Shown: positions 32,401 to 41,947 of the stretch, in pieces
Position numbering within the stretch: position 1 is the stretch's first letter
How the letters are laid out: each line of letters begins with the position of its first letter
Assembly: GCF_032118995.1 (NCBI RefSeq)
Contig: NC_092648.1
Span: 3,611,001 to 3,675,000 of the forward strand
DNA from: Asterias amurensis
Lineage: Eukaryota; Echinodermata; Asteroidea; Forcipulatida; Asteriidae
DNA: 64,000 nucleotides
Direction of reading: 5' to 3'
Notes under the pieces: generated by a model
What the model saw: the letters and a program-made list of their open reading frames with translations, nothing else
Databases searched by the model: none
Told to the model about the DNA's origin: nothing
Translations under genes and position numbers: made by a program

Positions 32401-33236
32401 GCTCATTAACAAGTTGATGTATACATAACCATATACATTATGCATTATGGAGACAATGGTCTTGGCTATATAAAAGAACCCACATCACTCACACACTATA
32501 AAAATACTGGAAATTACGATCGTACGAGTAGGCGTTTAATCCATTTAGATTTATTATGATGGGGTAATTAAATCCCACAATCCGACTTGATTAATAGGCT
32601 AGTAATAATCATTAAAAAGTCTACTGTACAGCACTAACCGATATTCATAATTGAGAAGCTTTGATCGCAATTGGGAGGGGCGGGGCTAGATTGAGGATAG
32701 AAGCGTGGCAACAAGCAGGCGCGTATCAAGAAAGGTTATCACGGAGCCCCTCCCCCATTAAGCAGTTCTATGTGCCCTAGGAAGTACAAGACGAAAGGAG
32801 CAGCAACCACAATCAAACTATGCTTACCATGAATACAGTTACCAGCCAAAATACAATTCCATGTGTACCATTTGTGACTGGTATCCTGTTTCTTTTCGCT
32901 CAGCAGAAATTTGTCAGCAGCTCTACCTAACTGGGCCCTATTCGCAATAAAGCCTTTAATCGCAAAAACTTACTAAGCACGCACATATCAAACAAGCTTA
33001 CCAGCCCAAAGTACTTTAACGTGTGCATTATGTGACTGGTGCCCCACTCAAAATTAGCTAAGCAAAGAAAATTTGTCAAGCAATATGTTCTGCTTAACAG
33101 CTTTATGAAATTCGGCTTCATGAAAATGATAATTGTTTAAATCTTCTCGGTTACAGTGGAATACAGGAAATACAAGAGGAACGCAAAGAAGATAACGACA
33201 GCCAAAGCCGTCACCAAGGCATTCATGGGGATGTGA
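23450..33236 (+). CDS. Spec3/Stum-family membrane protein with a long disordered N-terminus
   Basis: Three exons, 23450-24077, 31203-31394 and 33157-33236 (TGA), join in phase (G|GT, then T|TG) to give 299 residues. Residues 1-175 are low-complexity Ser/Thr/Glu-rich. The conserved core starts near 185: LLAAIPYMPVGLAYLCLLFN (about 187-206) and GSGTLIAGFSIFCC form a first membrane hairpin, then a CTNACVAVAQLF segment leads into FLLVGWIWSVTWGVFMVELA (254-273), the last membrane helix, and a basic 26-residue tail. AAIPYMP, PG.GT and GWIWS.WG are signatures shared with Drosophila Stum (mechanosensory transduction), vertebrate STUM and sea-urchin Spec3 (ciliated ectoderm). Function by family: a ciliary or mechanosensory membrane protein. 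The first intron is 7.1 kb and rich in repeats and AT-rich blocks. Confidence 0.9.
24160..24320 (+). repeat. A/C-rich low-complexity tract
   Basis: ACACACACA and AAACAAACAAATAACAAAAC runs immediately downstream of the first exon. These keep a reading frame open past the donor, so any ORF here is an artefact of simple sequence. Confidence 0.7.
24776..25162. mobile_element. TTAA-type MITE, family 1 (copy 1)
   Basis: Ends AAGGCAGTGGACACTCTTGG and CCAATAGTGTCCACTGCCTT, followed by TTAA at the right. A 20-bp palindrome, TTTCGAGACCTCAAATTC with its mirror, sits in the middle (24957-24998). Intronic. Confidence 0.8.
25545..25660 (-). repeat. tRNA-headed SINE, type 2 (truncated)
   Basis: The minus strand reads AGAAAGCTCATTTTGGTAGA, GCGCCGGCACGC and GGTTCGAGTCCCACTCTAGT, the same tRNA-like head as at 13440-13640, here cut off soon after. 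Confidence 0.55.
25887..26132. mobile_element. MITE with CCCAATTTCATAGAGCTGCT ends (copy 3)
   Basis: GGGCCCAATTTCATAGAGCT at the left and AGCTCTATGAAATTGGCCCC at the right. The interior is almost identical to the 5721-5965 copy, including GCAATGTATATGGCATG. Confidence 0.75.
26590..27010. promoter_or_regulatory. Unique AT-rich intronic block, possible regulatory element
   Basis: After a G-tract (26597-26609) comes about 400 bp with no relation to the window's repeats, dense in homeodomain-like cores (TAATGATTAA, ACTAATTAG, TTATTAAAAC). It lies in the first intron of the Spec3/Stum gene. Conservation data would be needed; this is inference. Confidence 0.25.
27011..28977. other. Intronic sequence, mostly unassigned
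   Basis: Contains a degenerate CCCAATTTC MITE end near 27127, a short repeat with GAAACCTCTCAGAACGAAAA related at 27460 and 27805 (a roughly 340-bp direct duplication including GGTTAGCCTAAACTCGG), and a GGGCACCAAGGCA-family piece near 28164-28275. No supported exon. Confidence 0.4.
28978..29130. mobile_element. Compact foldback MITE
   Basis: About 153 bp that folds almost end to end: GGGTGCGTTCGTTTAGCTCC with AGCTAAACGAACGCACCC, then GGTGTGTGG with CCACACACC and TTTCCCAGGACGAA with TTCGTCCTGGGAAA. The outer 30 bp relate it to the 7636-7891 family; the interior is different. Confidence 0.8.
29131..31202. other. Intronic sequence upstream of Spec3/Stum exon 2
   Basis: Holds a CTCF-like GGGCGCCCTCTCCTAGAGG at 29169-29187, an AAGATGGCGG block at 29551, and a GGGCACCAAGGCA-family repeat at 30118-30297. 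No exon was supported. Confidence 0.35.
31525..32420. repeat. Tandem array, five units of about 183 bp
   Basis: The phrase GGTCGGGCTGGGCTTGGGTT recurs near 31744, 31926, 32111 and 32294, with a diverged copy at 31549. Each is followed by TTTGCCAATTTGTATAA, GCCGATATTGGGCAGAGG and GAAAGAAGTACCATTTATC. It is intronic, between exons 2 and 3 of the Spec3/Stum gene. Confidence 0.88.
32421..33156. other. Intron sequence before the last Spec3/Stum exon
   Basis: 32500-32640 is unique and AT-rich with homeobox-type cores (TTTAATCCATTTAG, GGTAATTAAATC, TTGATTAATAGG). A degenerate CCCAATTTCATAGAG MITE lies near 32930-33118. Confidence 0.35.
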
Positions 33237-33876
33237 GTAGTCTGCCTCCGTCTCTTAAGTGGATTGCATTCTGCACAGTACAGGATCCGTGAGCTTTAGG
33301 TGTGAATATGAACTGGGCCATAGCCAAGGCTACCTAACCCTCGAGGAGGCAGAGAGACTGTGAGAGATACGTCAAGTAGTTTAGCCTTCCAGGGTGTTTG
33401 CGAGTCAGAGGTGTCGCTGTTTAAGTGAAAGGGGTTATCTGAACATGTCCAAGAATTAACAAGTGTTTCAATATTTTGCTCTCTGATAATATAGTCATAG
33501 GTTTTGGATCTATGATATAGAATATCTCATTTTGTTGGTCTGTTTTCGATGGTGTCATTGTTGAGGAGTTAAAAGGGTTATCTCAACATGTCCAACAAAT
33601 CAGTTATCATTATGGTTATGTAATGTAATTATTCATAGGTTTTGGTTCTTTGATACAGAATTAGAATATCTCATTTTGTTGATCTGTTTTCGGAGGTGTC
33701 GTTGTTGAAGTTAAAGGGGTTATTGCATCATTTCCACGACTGAGGGCCACATACTCTAACGCAGCATCTCATTATAGAATCAGAATATCTCACTTTGATC
33801 TATTGTATTAAACGAAACTAGGATGGGTGCAATGCATCCTTTAATCCTCGGATACGGAACTTACCTCGTTCCAAGT

Positions 33877-34264
33877 CTTAAAGATCCTGGACACTATGCG
33901 TAATTTGTTAAAGACCAGTGTTCTCACTTGGTGTATCTCAACATATGCATAAAATAACAAACATGTGAAAATTTGAGCTCAATTGGTCGTCAAAGTTGCG
34001 AGACAATCATGGAAAAAACACCCGTGTCACCCGAAGTTTTGTGCTTTCAGATGCTTGATTTTTAGAACTCAAATTCTAAATCTGAGGTCTCAAAATCAAA
34101 TCCGTGGAAAATTACTTCTTTCTGGAAAACTACTCCACTTCACAGGGAGCCGTTTCTCACAATGTTTTAAACCACCAACCTCTCCCCACTACTTGTTACC
34201 AAGTATAAACTTTCATGCTAATAATTATTTTTGAGTAATTTACCAATAGTGTCCACTGCTTTTG
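33877..34264. mobile_element. TTAA-type MITE, family 1 (diverged copy)
   Basis: Left end TTAAAGATCCTGGACACTAT; right end ACCAATAGTGTCCACTGCTT. The interior follows the family 1 pattern, including the central palindrome with CTCAAATTCTAAATCTGAG. Confidence 0.7.
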
Positions 34265-35989
34265 AGATAAATCCTAAGTTAGCGTTAGGAAGAGTTTGGT
34301 GAAATTGACAGCTGTACTTATAGCAATATGTCTCAAACAGTCTACATTATATGTTGAGGAAGCTCTTACTTACACTATTCTTTTATCCGCACCTTTTGTT
34401 ATCCGAATTGATCCATTTTGGTACGAACCAAGTAGTGACGCATGTTGTTAATTGATCCATTTCGGTGCGAAGGCCTTGGATCAAGTCTAATTATGAAGGT
34501 TGAAAACCTGCCCGGTATATTAAAATGTTTAACAGACTTATTATTACGACTTAGCATAAAAAAAAATCCACAATAGTTTAAAGCTTTATAATTGACATTG
34601 TTTTCTTTCAATTCCTTTCAATTTACAGTTAAAATTACAGATATTTTGTTTTCTTTGCTTTGTTTTAAAGGTATGGTAAATTTGTTATCACTCTTAAAAT
34701 GAATGGTTAAAAGCCTACAGCAGCATTTCGATAGTATAAAGCATCTTGACAAACATTTCACTTCGGATAAATGTGGTTGTGTATAAAAACTAATATCATA
34801 GTTTTTTATGTCTCAAAATTTGAATCTGAGAAGCGTTTCCGCTGTAACGCTTATCAGATTGTGTATTCCTATTAGGGATTATTCTTTATGTGAACATAAT
34901 CGCTCCCGATGCGGCAATATCTCACAGACGCGCCACATTGGTTTTATTGTAAACGTCAATCTATATAGGATTTGTAACTAACGAAAGGTTCAAAAAACCA
35001 TACGTTTACTTTGCCTTAAGTGGATGACTAAGTACGGCATGGTACTTAATTTCATTTATGATCGATCGATTTATGTTTTGATTATAGATTGATTATTTAT
35101 TGATTGATTATTAAACGATGAACAGACTGATTGACCAATGTTCATTGGCTGTTTGAAAGGTGCCTTCGTTGAAGATTGGTTGGTTTGTTTTGGGGCTGAT
35201 TTTCGATCGATTTGTGATTTTCCGCTATTGATTAATTAGCTTGAATAATTTTTAAGTGAACAATGAGGTCATACTCGATTTATCAATTGATCAATTTCCT
35301 GGTTAGATGATTGATTGATATCTATACGTAGTTTCTCATATATATTTTTGAATTGACAAACCAATATCCATTTATAGATAATGAATTTGACAAGGCACCT
35401 GATTTTTATTATAGTTGATTGATTAGTAATAATTACAAATATTGGGAATTATTGATTGTGTGGTCGATTTGTGAAAGCAATATCTGAGGAAAGTCATATA
35501 TTTTCTCAATCACAGTGCAGTATATATTATTCTGAAAGTATAACTTGCATGTAAATAGTTTATTGAAAAAACAAGCAACTGGTTATATTTTTTTTGACAC
35601 TGTCTTATATTATTATATAAAAATGTATAAATTGATATTTTGTGAGATAAACCGGCAATTTTTCTTTGAGTCTTATTTACACACACACACACCCACACTC
35701 AAAACATGTAAATATAGAATGCATAAAATTATGACTATTCGTTTGTAATATAGAAGGATCATATACGAGTGGTAATGTTAAGTTAATTAACTCAGTACAA
35801 CTTATATAAAACTCATTTCCAGCAACACCATGTTGTCTTCAATTATTATTTTATATCATTCCGTACATTGTAATGTATTTTTCTCCAAGTCACTGTGTAC
35901 AGTATTAAATTGTTTACATGATATGAAATTAAACAGGTGTCATCTTCAGCAAATCTGTGTCAGTGCTACAAACAAAAATCTACTATAGG

Positions 35990-36200
35990 CCACATGACAT
36001 TCTGAATTTGGTTCGAGTCCCAGAGCAAGACACTTAACCATTACCGATAGTCATTCGGATGGGACGTAAAGCCGTTGGTCCCGTGTGTTTTGTAATAGGC
36101 CTACACGTATACGAACCCAGTGCACTTAACGTAAAGAGAAGGGGCTTGCCCTGGCTGCATATTGAGTCACAGCACCTTGTAAACCATTACATGGTGCTAA
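35990..36200 (+). repeat. tRNA-headed SINE, type 1 (head truncated)
   Basis: Contains TGGTTCGAGTCCCAGAGCAA (B box), GACACTTAACCATTA, and the conserved tail GATGGGACGTAAAGCCGTTG followed by GTCCCGTGTGTTTTGTAA. Confidence 0.6.
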
Positions 36201-37299
36201 AAACAAATTTAAAAAAAAAAGTGCCATACTTCATAAAAGCAGCTCCACAATTGCGGGAAAATAATGAGTCCACGTTTGGATTATTGCAGGGACTGAAACC
36301 ATCTACATGCAAGTCAGTCCGGGATTCGAACCGGGGCCACACACGGTCGGCACGACGAACCGTAACCGAGTCAACCTGAACCCCGCCATGTTTGACTGCA
36401 TGGACTGAAAACCCAATCCACATGGGAATCGAACCGGCGCCACATGGTCGAAATGGAGGCAATAAACTTACACTGAGTCAGCAACCTGCCCCCCCCCCCC
36501 AATCATGTTAGGAGTATTGCACCCTTTAAACTTGTCAATAAACGAATACAGGAATTTCCTAAGATCGGATCGCAAATGAATATAAATTGATGCACAAGAA
36601 ATGTTATCAAAACATGGTTAGGCGACAATGTCTTATAGCGATAATATAGATCATGTACAGCTGCTGCAGCATTAAGCTCAATATTTTACCAACCAATTCC
36701 ATCGGAATAAATTCATGATTGGATTATATCGTCTGCCCTTGAAATATTCCCTAATAAATTTTGCAAACAAGTCAACATGTATCCTCATGAAGAACAAACT
36801 TTGGCCGAATGATTTTGCGCTCATAATTGGCAATCCAATTAGCGCAGTCAAGCGGGGCCCCACAGCCCCCCCCCTTCATGTCCAACTAGTCGGTAGCAAA
36901 CATGACAATAAATTAAAGGCTGTACAGAGCCTAATTAGTTTTTCTTGTTTGATATGGTTTAATAGACGATTCGTTCATCCTTCAATTTTGAAAGAATTGA
37001 TGGAGATCTGTTCCGTCAATTTCGTCCTGGACATTTTCAATGGGATAAATGATGAATGGACAGCTGGGATGGATAAATGAGTCTATTCTAACAAATAATG
37101 GACGAGTACGGAGTATGTATTGTTCAAACGATTAGGTACAATTTTCAGAGACAGGTTCACAGAATTAATATTAGTCATGATTCAAAATAATTGATGACAA
37201 TAAAAACTCATTTGGTGAGAAGTACAGTGGCTAATCGATAGTACAAATCATTACAATATTTTAGAATATAGTTTCACTGTAATGTGGTCATGGGAAAAC

Positions 37300-37460
37300 A
37301 TATCACATTTTACCCCCAAACAATCGAATCTAGGAAACATTACTGCAGTAACGTTTCTCAGAAAGAAACATTACTGCAGTAACTTTTCTCATACAAAAAT
37401 CATTCTGCAGTAACGTTTCTCATATAAGACGCATTACTGAAGTAACGTTTATCAGTGTAT
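37300..37460. repeat. Palindromic tandem repeat around ACTGCAGTAACG
   Basis: Four diverged units of about 30 bp of the form AAACATTACTGCAGTAACGT, followed by TTCTCA. Single units of the same motif occur at 24690, 26190 and 34835 inside relatives of the TTAA MITE, so this is an internal expansion within one element (about 37260-37600). Confidence 0.75.
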
Positions 37461-38974
37461 TTCAATTGCTGATTATTCTTCCTACGTGGACATAACAGTT
37501 TCAGGTTTTCGGCATTATCTCAAAAACGCTACCACCTTTTGAAATAAAAATTTCACATGTTTGTTTTGTTGTAAACATTTATAGCGTTAAAACAGCCGGA
37601 CGGTTAATTATACACAAAATATTTTTCAACTTGCCTATAAGCCCCATTACTATTTGAATCGGTCCACGTCCCTACACAATGAATAGAGATAATTAGGTAT
37701 TTACCTATGATTAACCTTCCAGCATTTGATGGGCGCCTCCATAATAGAACAAGTAATTATCGGGTCTCCAATATGGTCATGAAATTATCATTTTATTGTG
37801 AGTTAACAATTGGTTGGCAATCAGCAGAGAGGGCAAATGGACGCTCGAAACGTTTATCAATATTATTATTTATTTCAGGTAATAAAACCAAGGACGCCTC
37901 ATAAAGTAAACTAAACCACATCAGCTAGCAAGCCTTAGGAAACCTTAGGTGCTTGCTTAAATGTGAACCAGAAACACCACTACACGATAAGTGTTCTGTT
38001 ACAATTACGTGCACTACCAACCTAGCACACGGGACCTACTGTTTAATGTCCCATCCGAAGGACAGATCAATGATGGTAAAGGCACCGTTGCTCAAACGGA
38101 CTTCACTCTGCTGATTAGAAACACAAGGGCTTGAGTTCAGTGCTCTTAAGCACACAACCCGAATGTTTAAAAAAACACTCAACATTTGTTTAACAAGTAC
38201 TCACAATAAACTATACTTGGTATTGTAATGGCAGACTTAGTAGTTCCAAGCACGTGCACATTACCGAGAACAATGTATTTACCCGGTCATTTTGCTGCCT
38301 CCTGTCATCCTCCATTGCTACTATATAGGGACATTCGTCACACTTCGAGGCTCGTGACTACTGCTGAGCCTACACACATCATGTCTCATGGCCTTCACGG
38401 ATCTGGAGATTCGCAGTTCATGTGTATTCGACGTACATGTGTATATAAAGCCAACACATGTTCTTTTATAAGGTGCCCTCTTTTGGGCAGGTGTTTTTTT
38501 TAGGACGATAGGCTGCACCTTTAAACAGCTAGCAGGACGCCTTTGTACAACACTTGGCTCCACAAAACAACATATTCGAATCCTCCTCTCGAAATATCCA
38601 GATTCGCAGTTAAATTAGACGTACATGTGTATATAAAACCAACACCTGTCCCTTTTTTGATTGGTGTCTTAAAATTGTTGTAATTCAGCCCCTGTGCTGT
38701 GAGGAATTTTTGTTCAAGAAAACAAGTATTTTATCTATTATCTACATGTATCTATCTTTACATCTAACCACTGATGACAACACAATCGCCGACAATTGGG
38801 AATCAAACCAAGAACGTCTCACCACTTCTACAGTTTCTCAAAATTCAGGATTGCTTTTATTTCAAACTGCTACAGAAAACCATTTTCCTTATTGTTACTA
38901 CAATGAATAAGTGAAACAAAGCTAAAAAAGCTCGTACCAAATGAACAAGATAAAGACACTAAATCTTATTTCCA

Positions 38975-39985
38975 GCCCTAAGACTGCCAGATACTTAGAA
39001 AACGTGTGCTTTCCTCATTGGACCAGGGCCCAATTTCATAGAGTTGCTAAGCACAAAAATTTGCTTAGCATGAAATTTCTTCCTTGATTATAAAAATAGG
39101 ATTACCAACCAAATTTCAATTTGTTGTATATTGCTTGTTACTAGTATTCAGCTGTTGTTTGCTTATCCCGAAAATCACGTGGAAATTTGGTTGGTAATCC
39201 TCTTTTTTATCAAGGCAAACATTTCATGCTTAGCAATTTTTTGTGCTAAGCAGCTCTATGAAATTGGGCCGTGGCCTCATCTCAACCAGGCTGACGCCGC
39301 AAAATATACAGTGGTTTCGAAAAGGCCATTCGACAACTCTGAATTCATAAATAAATGTGAAACTTCTCATCCTCGTAAAGGCTTGCAATTCTTGTGAATA
39401 GTATATTTTTTTCCTAAGAAAGACAGAGACCGTTTTCAAACCAACGGCTTGGCTTGGCTTGGCCTCAGGCTATTACCCCGTCAGATACATAGAACACGTA
39501 CGCTTTCCTCATGGGGCCGGGCCTCAACTATGCAGGATGACGCCCAATAATAATCAGTGGTTTTGAAAAGGCCTTTAGTTAACTCTGAATTCATAAACAA
39601 AACAAAACGTGAAACTTCTCATTTTCGTAATGGGTTGCAATTACTGCAAACTCCCATGAGGTTGTCTTTCCATTATAATTTCTTGTGAATATTATATTTT
39701 TTTCACAGAGAGACACATGTCGTTTTCGAAACAACAGCTTGGCTTGGTCTCAGGCTTTTACCCTGTCAGATACATTAGAACACTTTCCTCATTGGCCGGG
39801 CCTCAACCATGCAGGCTGACGCCAAATAATATACAGTGGTTTCGAAAAGGCCATCACACAATTTTCAATTCAGAATGTCCGTTGAAACTTCTCAATCTCG
39901 TAATGGGTTGCAATTACCGCAAATTCCCCCAAGGTTGTCTTTCTGTGAATATTACAAGGTCAATTTCTTATGAACATTGCTAATT
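38975..39985. repeat. Three tandem units interrupted by a MITE
   Basis: Units share CTTTCCTCATTGG, CCGGGCCTCAACC, GGCTGACGCCAAATAAT, CAGTGGTTTCGAAAAGGCC and GAAACTTCTCA. They start near 38980, 39485 and 39765. The first unit carries a complete CCCAATTTCATAGAG MITE at 39026-39272 that the other two lack. Confidence 0.8.
39026..39272. mobile_element. MITE with CCCAATTTCATAGAGCTGCT ends (copy 4, nested)
   Basis: Left CCAATTTCATAGAGTTGCTA and right AGCAGCTCTATGAAATTGGG. It has the same interior subfamily as 7111-7362. Inserted in the first unit of the tandem array. Confidence 0.8.
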
Positions 39986-40429
39986 ATGTCCTACCATTAA
40001 TTCCACATGATTGTGTGGTTAAGCCTTATTTCTCAATAACTTTCCACATCAATGCACAACCAACAAGACAGATAATTAGCTACCCATTGTTAATAACAAT
40101 TAAGCTGCAGACAATGATGGGTGGGGACAATAATTACTGAGGAATACTAATGATCTCTGATGGTCATAAAATAGATATACTATTGTGAATTAACAAAGGT
40201 TGAGAAAGCAACATAGGCGTTACCTTTTCTCAATGTTTTTTTTGTAGAGTGAACTCTTTCAAGATCAAATGTATCCCTTTTCTAATACAATATACAGTAT
40301 CACTTAAACAAAATAATGGCAGTTTTCATGTTTTATACTTAACCAGTTTGAGAAACCTAAACCTTCAGTATGATTGGTTAAAATGAAATAAAAATTGTCT
40401 ACAAACGATAAAAACATCAAAGAACAAGA

Positions 40430-40660
40430 TTTTTATACAAAGTAGAGTAGACACAGAGTAAACACAGATCAAACAGAGCAAGAACACAGAGCGCACACAT
40501 AACAAACACAGAGTACACGGCAGGAATGACCGCAGAGTGAGCACAGAGCAGACACACAGAGTGAACACAGAACACCGATCAAACAAGGTAAAAATAAGAA
40601 AACACAGAGTAAACAAAGTTTCGTAAACACATAGTTCACAAAGAAGTTTTCTTAAAAGAG
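40430..40660. repeat. ACACAGAGTAAAC minisatellite
   Basis: Imperfect short units of CACAGAGTAAACACAGA/GCACACACAGAGTGAACAC type. The open frame on the minus strand (40365-40667) is a by-product and is not considered coding. Confidence 0.75.
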
Positions 40661-41947
40661 TAAACAAAAGCTCAATATGGCAGAATTGACATACTTGGCA
40701 ATGAAGTATATTTTTCTGTCAGAAGGCCTTTTTGAGAAGGTATGGCTAGCGCTCATAGAACAATTTTCTGGAAGTTCTTCATACTCATGAATTTAACAAC
40801 CACTAAGGGTGTCGTTAATGGCCAAGGATTAACTTTACTGTATTGTTATTACAGCAGCTTTTGCATAATGAATGAGAGATGATGCAACAGTGCCTATAGT
40901 TCGAGTCTCTGACAAGAGCTGATTGGTTCCACCCTCAACAATGTCTCATTAACCCTCCTACTGTGTGACCAATCAATACCATCCAATATGGTTTTGAATA
41001 GCCTATGCCAGCCTGCAATATGATACTATATGAATGTATCTATACACAGTAATGTACAGTCAACCCTCCTACCATCAGACCATTCAATATCACTTAACAT
41101 CATTGATCATGGACACAATCTGTAGTCTATTCAAAGCACGTACACCCGCGTCAACGATTGCACAACTCCATCAATGGAGGCACTCATCATCTCTACACCG
41201 ATAAGTCAGCAAATACGCATGACCAAACTGAAGATGACTAGAGCAAGCTAATAAACGTTGAGACCAATTCAAGAACTGACTCCGCGGTAGTGCAGTTAAT
41301 TACGATCATATAAGCTAAAAGAAGTAGTCGCTGCTAATTTGCTATACCTTCCGCCCAGGTAGTAGTTAAAAAGCAGGATAGTTCTTTTTAGGACTGGGAA
41401 GCCTCCCAAAGTCTTCTCTAAGTACAAACTCTTCCTGGCAAGTAGATACACACATGTTGTTACCGCAAAGCAAATAAATATCAAATTGAAGATTTTCGTA
41501 CATACATTGACCCATTTCACCTGACGTCATCATCAGAAAAATCTTGAATGCGCCATACTGGTGGGCAATTTCACTGTGCGTTTTCATATACAACTCTATG
41601 CCGTGCGTTATGCAGTGAAGTGTGCATTTTAGGCGACGCGGCGTTAATACACATAAACCTAACTGCCCACCAACATGGTAAGCGTGGCATCAGTTGCAGC
41701 GTGTGACGCGCGTGCAAGGGGTCAATAGAGAGGCTTGACCTATGTATTACGGTTAGCGACATTCCTACAAATAAACTGTACTTTTGAGTTCAGTTGACCC
41801 TTTCGGTCGCTGTGGTCTCTAATCGGTTAAAATGCTACCTATCCTATTGAAGGCTCTCAAGAATTTACAACATCATGAAACGTTTTACTTTGGGGAAAAG
41901 ACAAAAAACACAAAGACTGGTGATGGCAAGTGTGCAGTCCCTTGGGC

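Larger units (their letters stand above)
33237..41947. other. Gene-poor intergenic stretch
   Basis: Between the Spec3/Stum stop and the HNRNPL stop I find no gene. Contents in order: a probable 3' UTR with repeated ATCTCATTTTGTTG motifs (33480-33800), MITEs (33877-34264, 34668-35025), a GATTGATT-rich tract (35050-35480), SINE pieces (35990-36200, 37935-38135), degenerate tRNA-like pieces (36300-36460), unique AT-rich blocks (36690-37080, 37610-37900), a TATA-like duplicated block (38390-38650), a tandem array with a nested MITE (38975-39985), an ACACAGAGTAAAC minisatellite (40430-40660), and fragments of the 4500-5110 minisatellite unit (40950-41110). Confidence 0.5.

Noticed and set aside
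36715..37080. 121-residue plus-strand frame
   Set aside because: Codon use and composition follow the AT-rich background, no domain is visible, and there is no splice support. Treated as possible regulatory sequence instead.
38228..38503. 91-residue plus-strand frame starting MADL
   Set aside because: It overlaps a duplicated TATA-like block (CGTACATGTGTATATAAA recurs at 38614), ends at a chance stop and shows no homology that I recognise.
40365..40667. 100-residue Cys/Leu-rich frame on the minus strand
   Set aside because: It is a read-out of the ACACAGAGTAAAC minisatellite, with no splice or promoter support.
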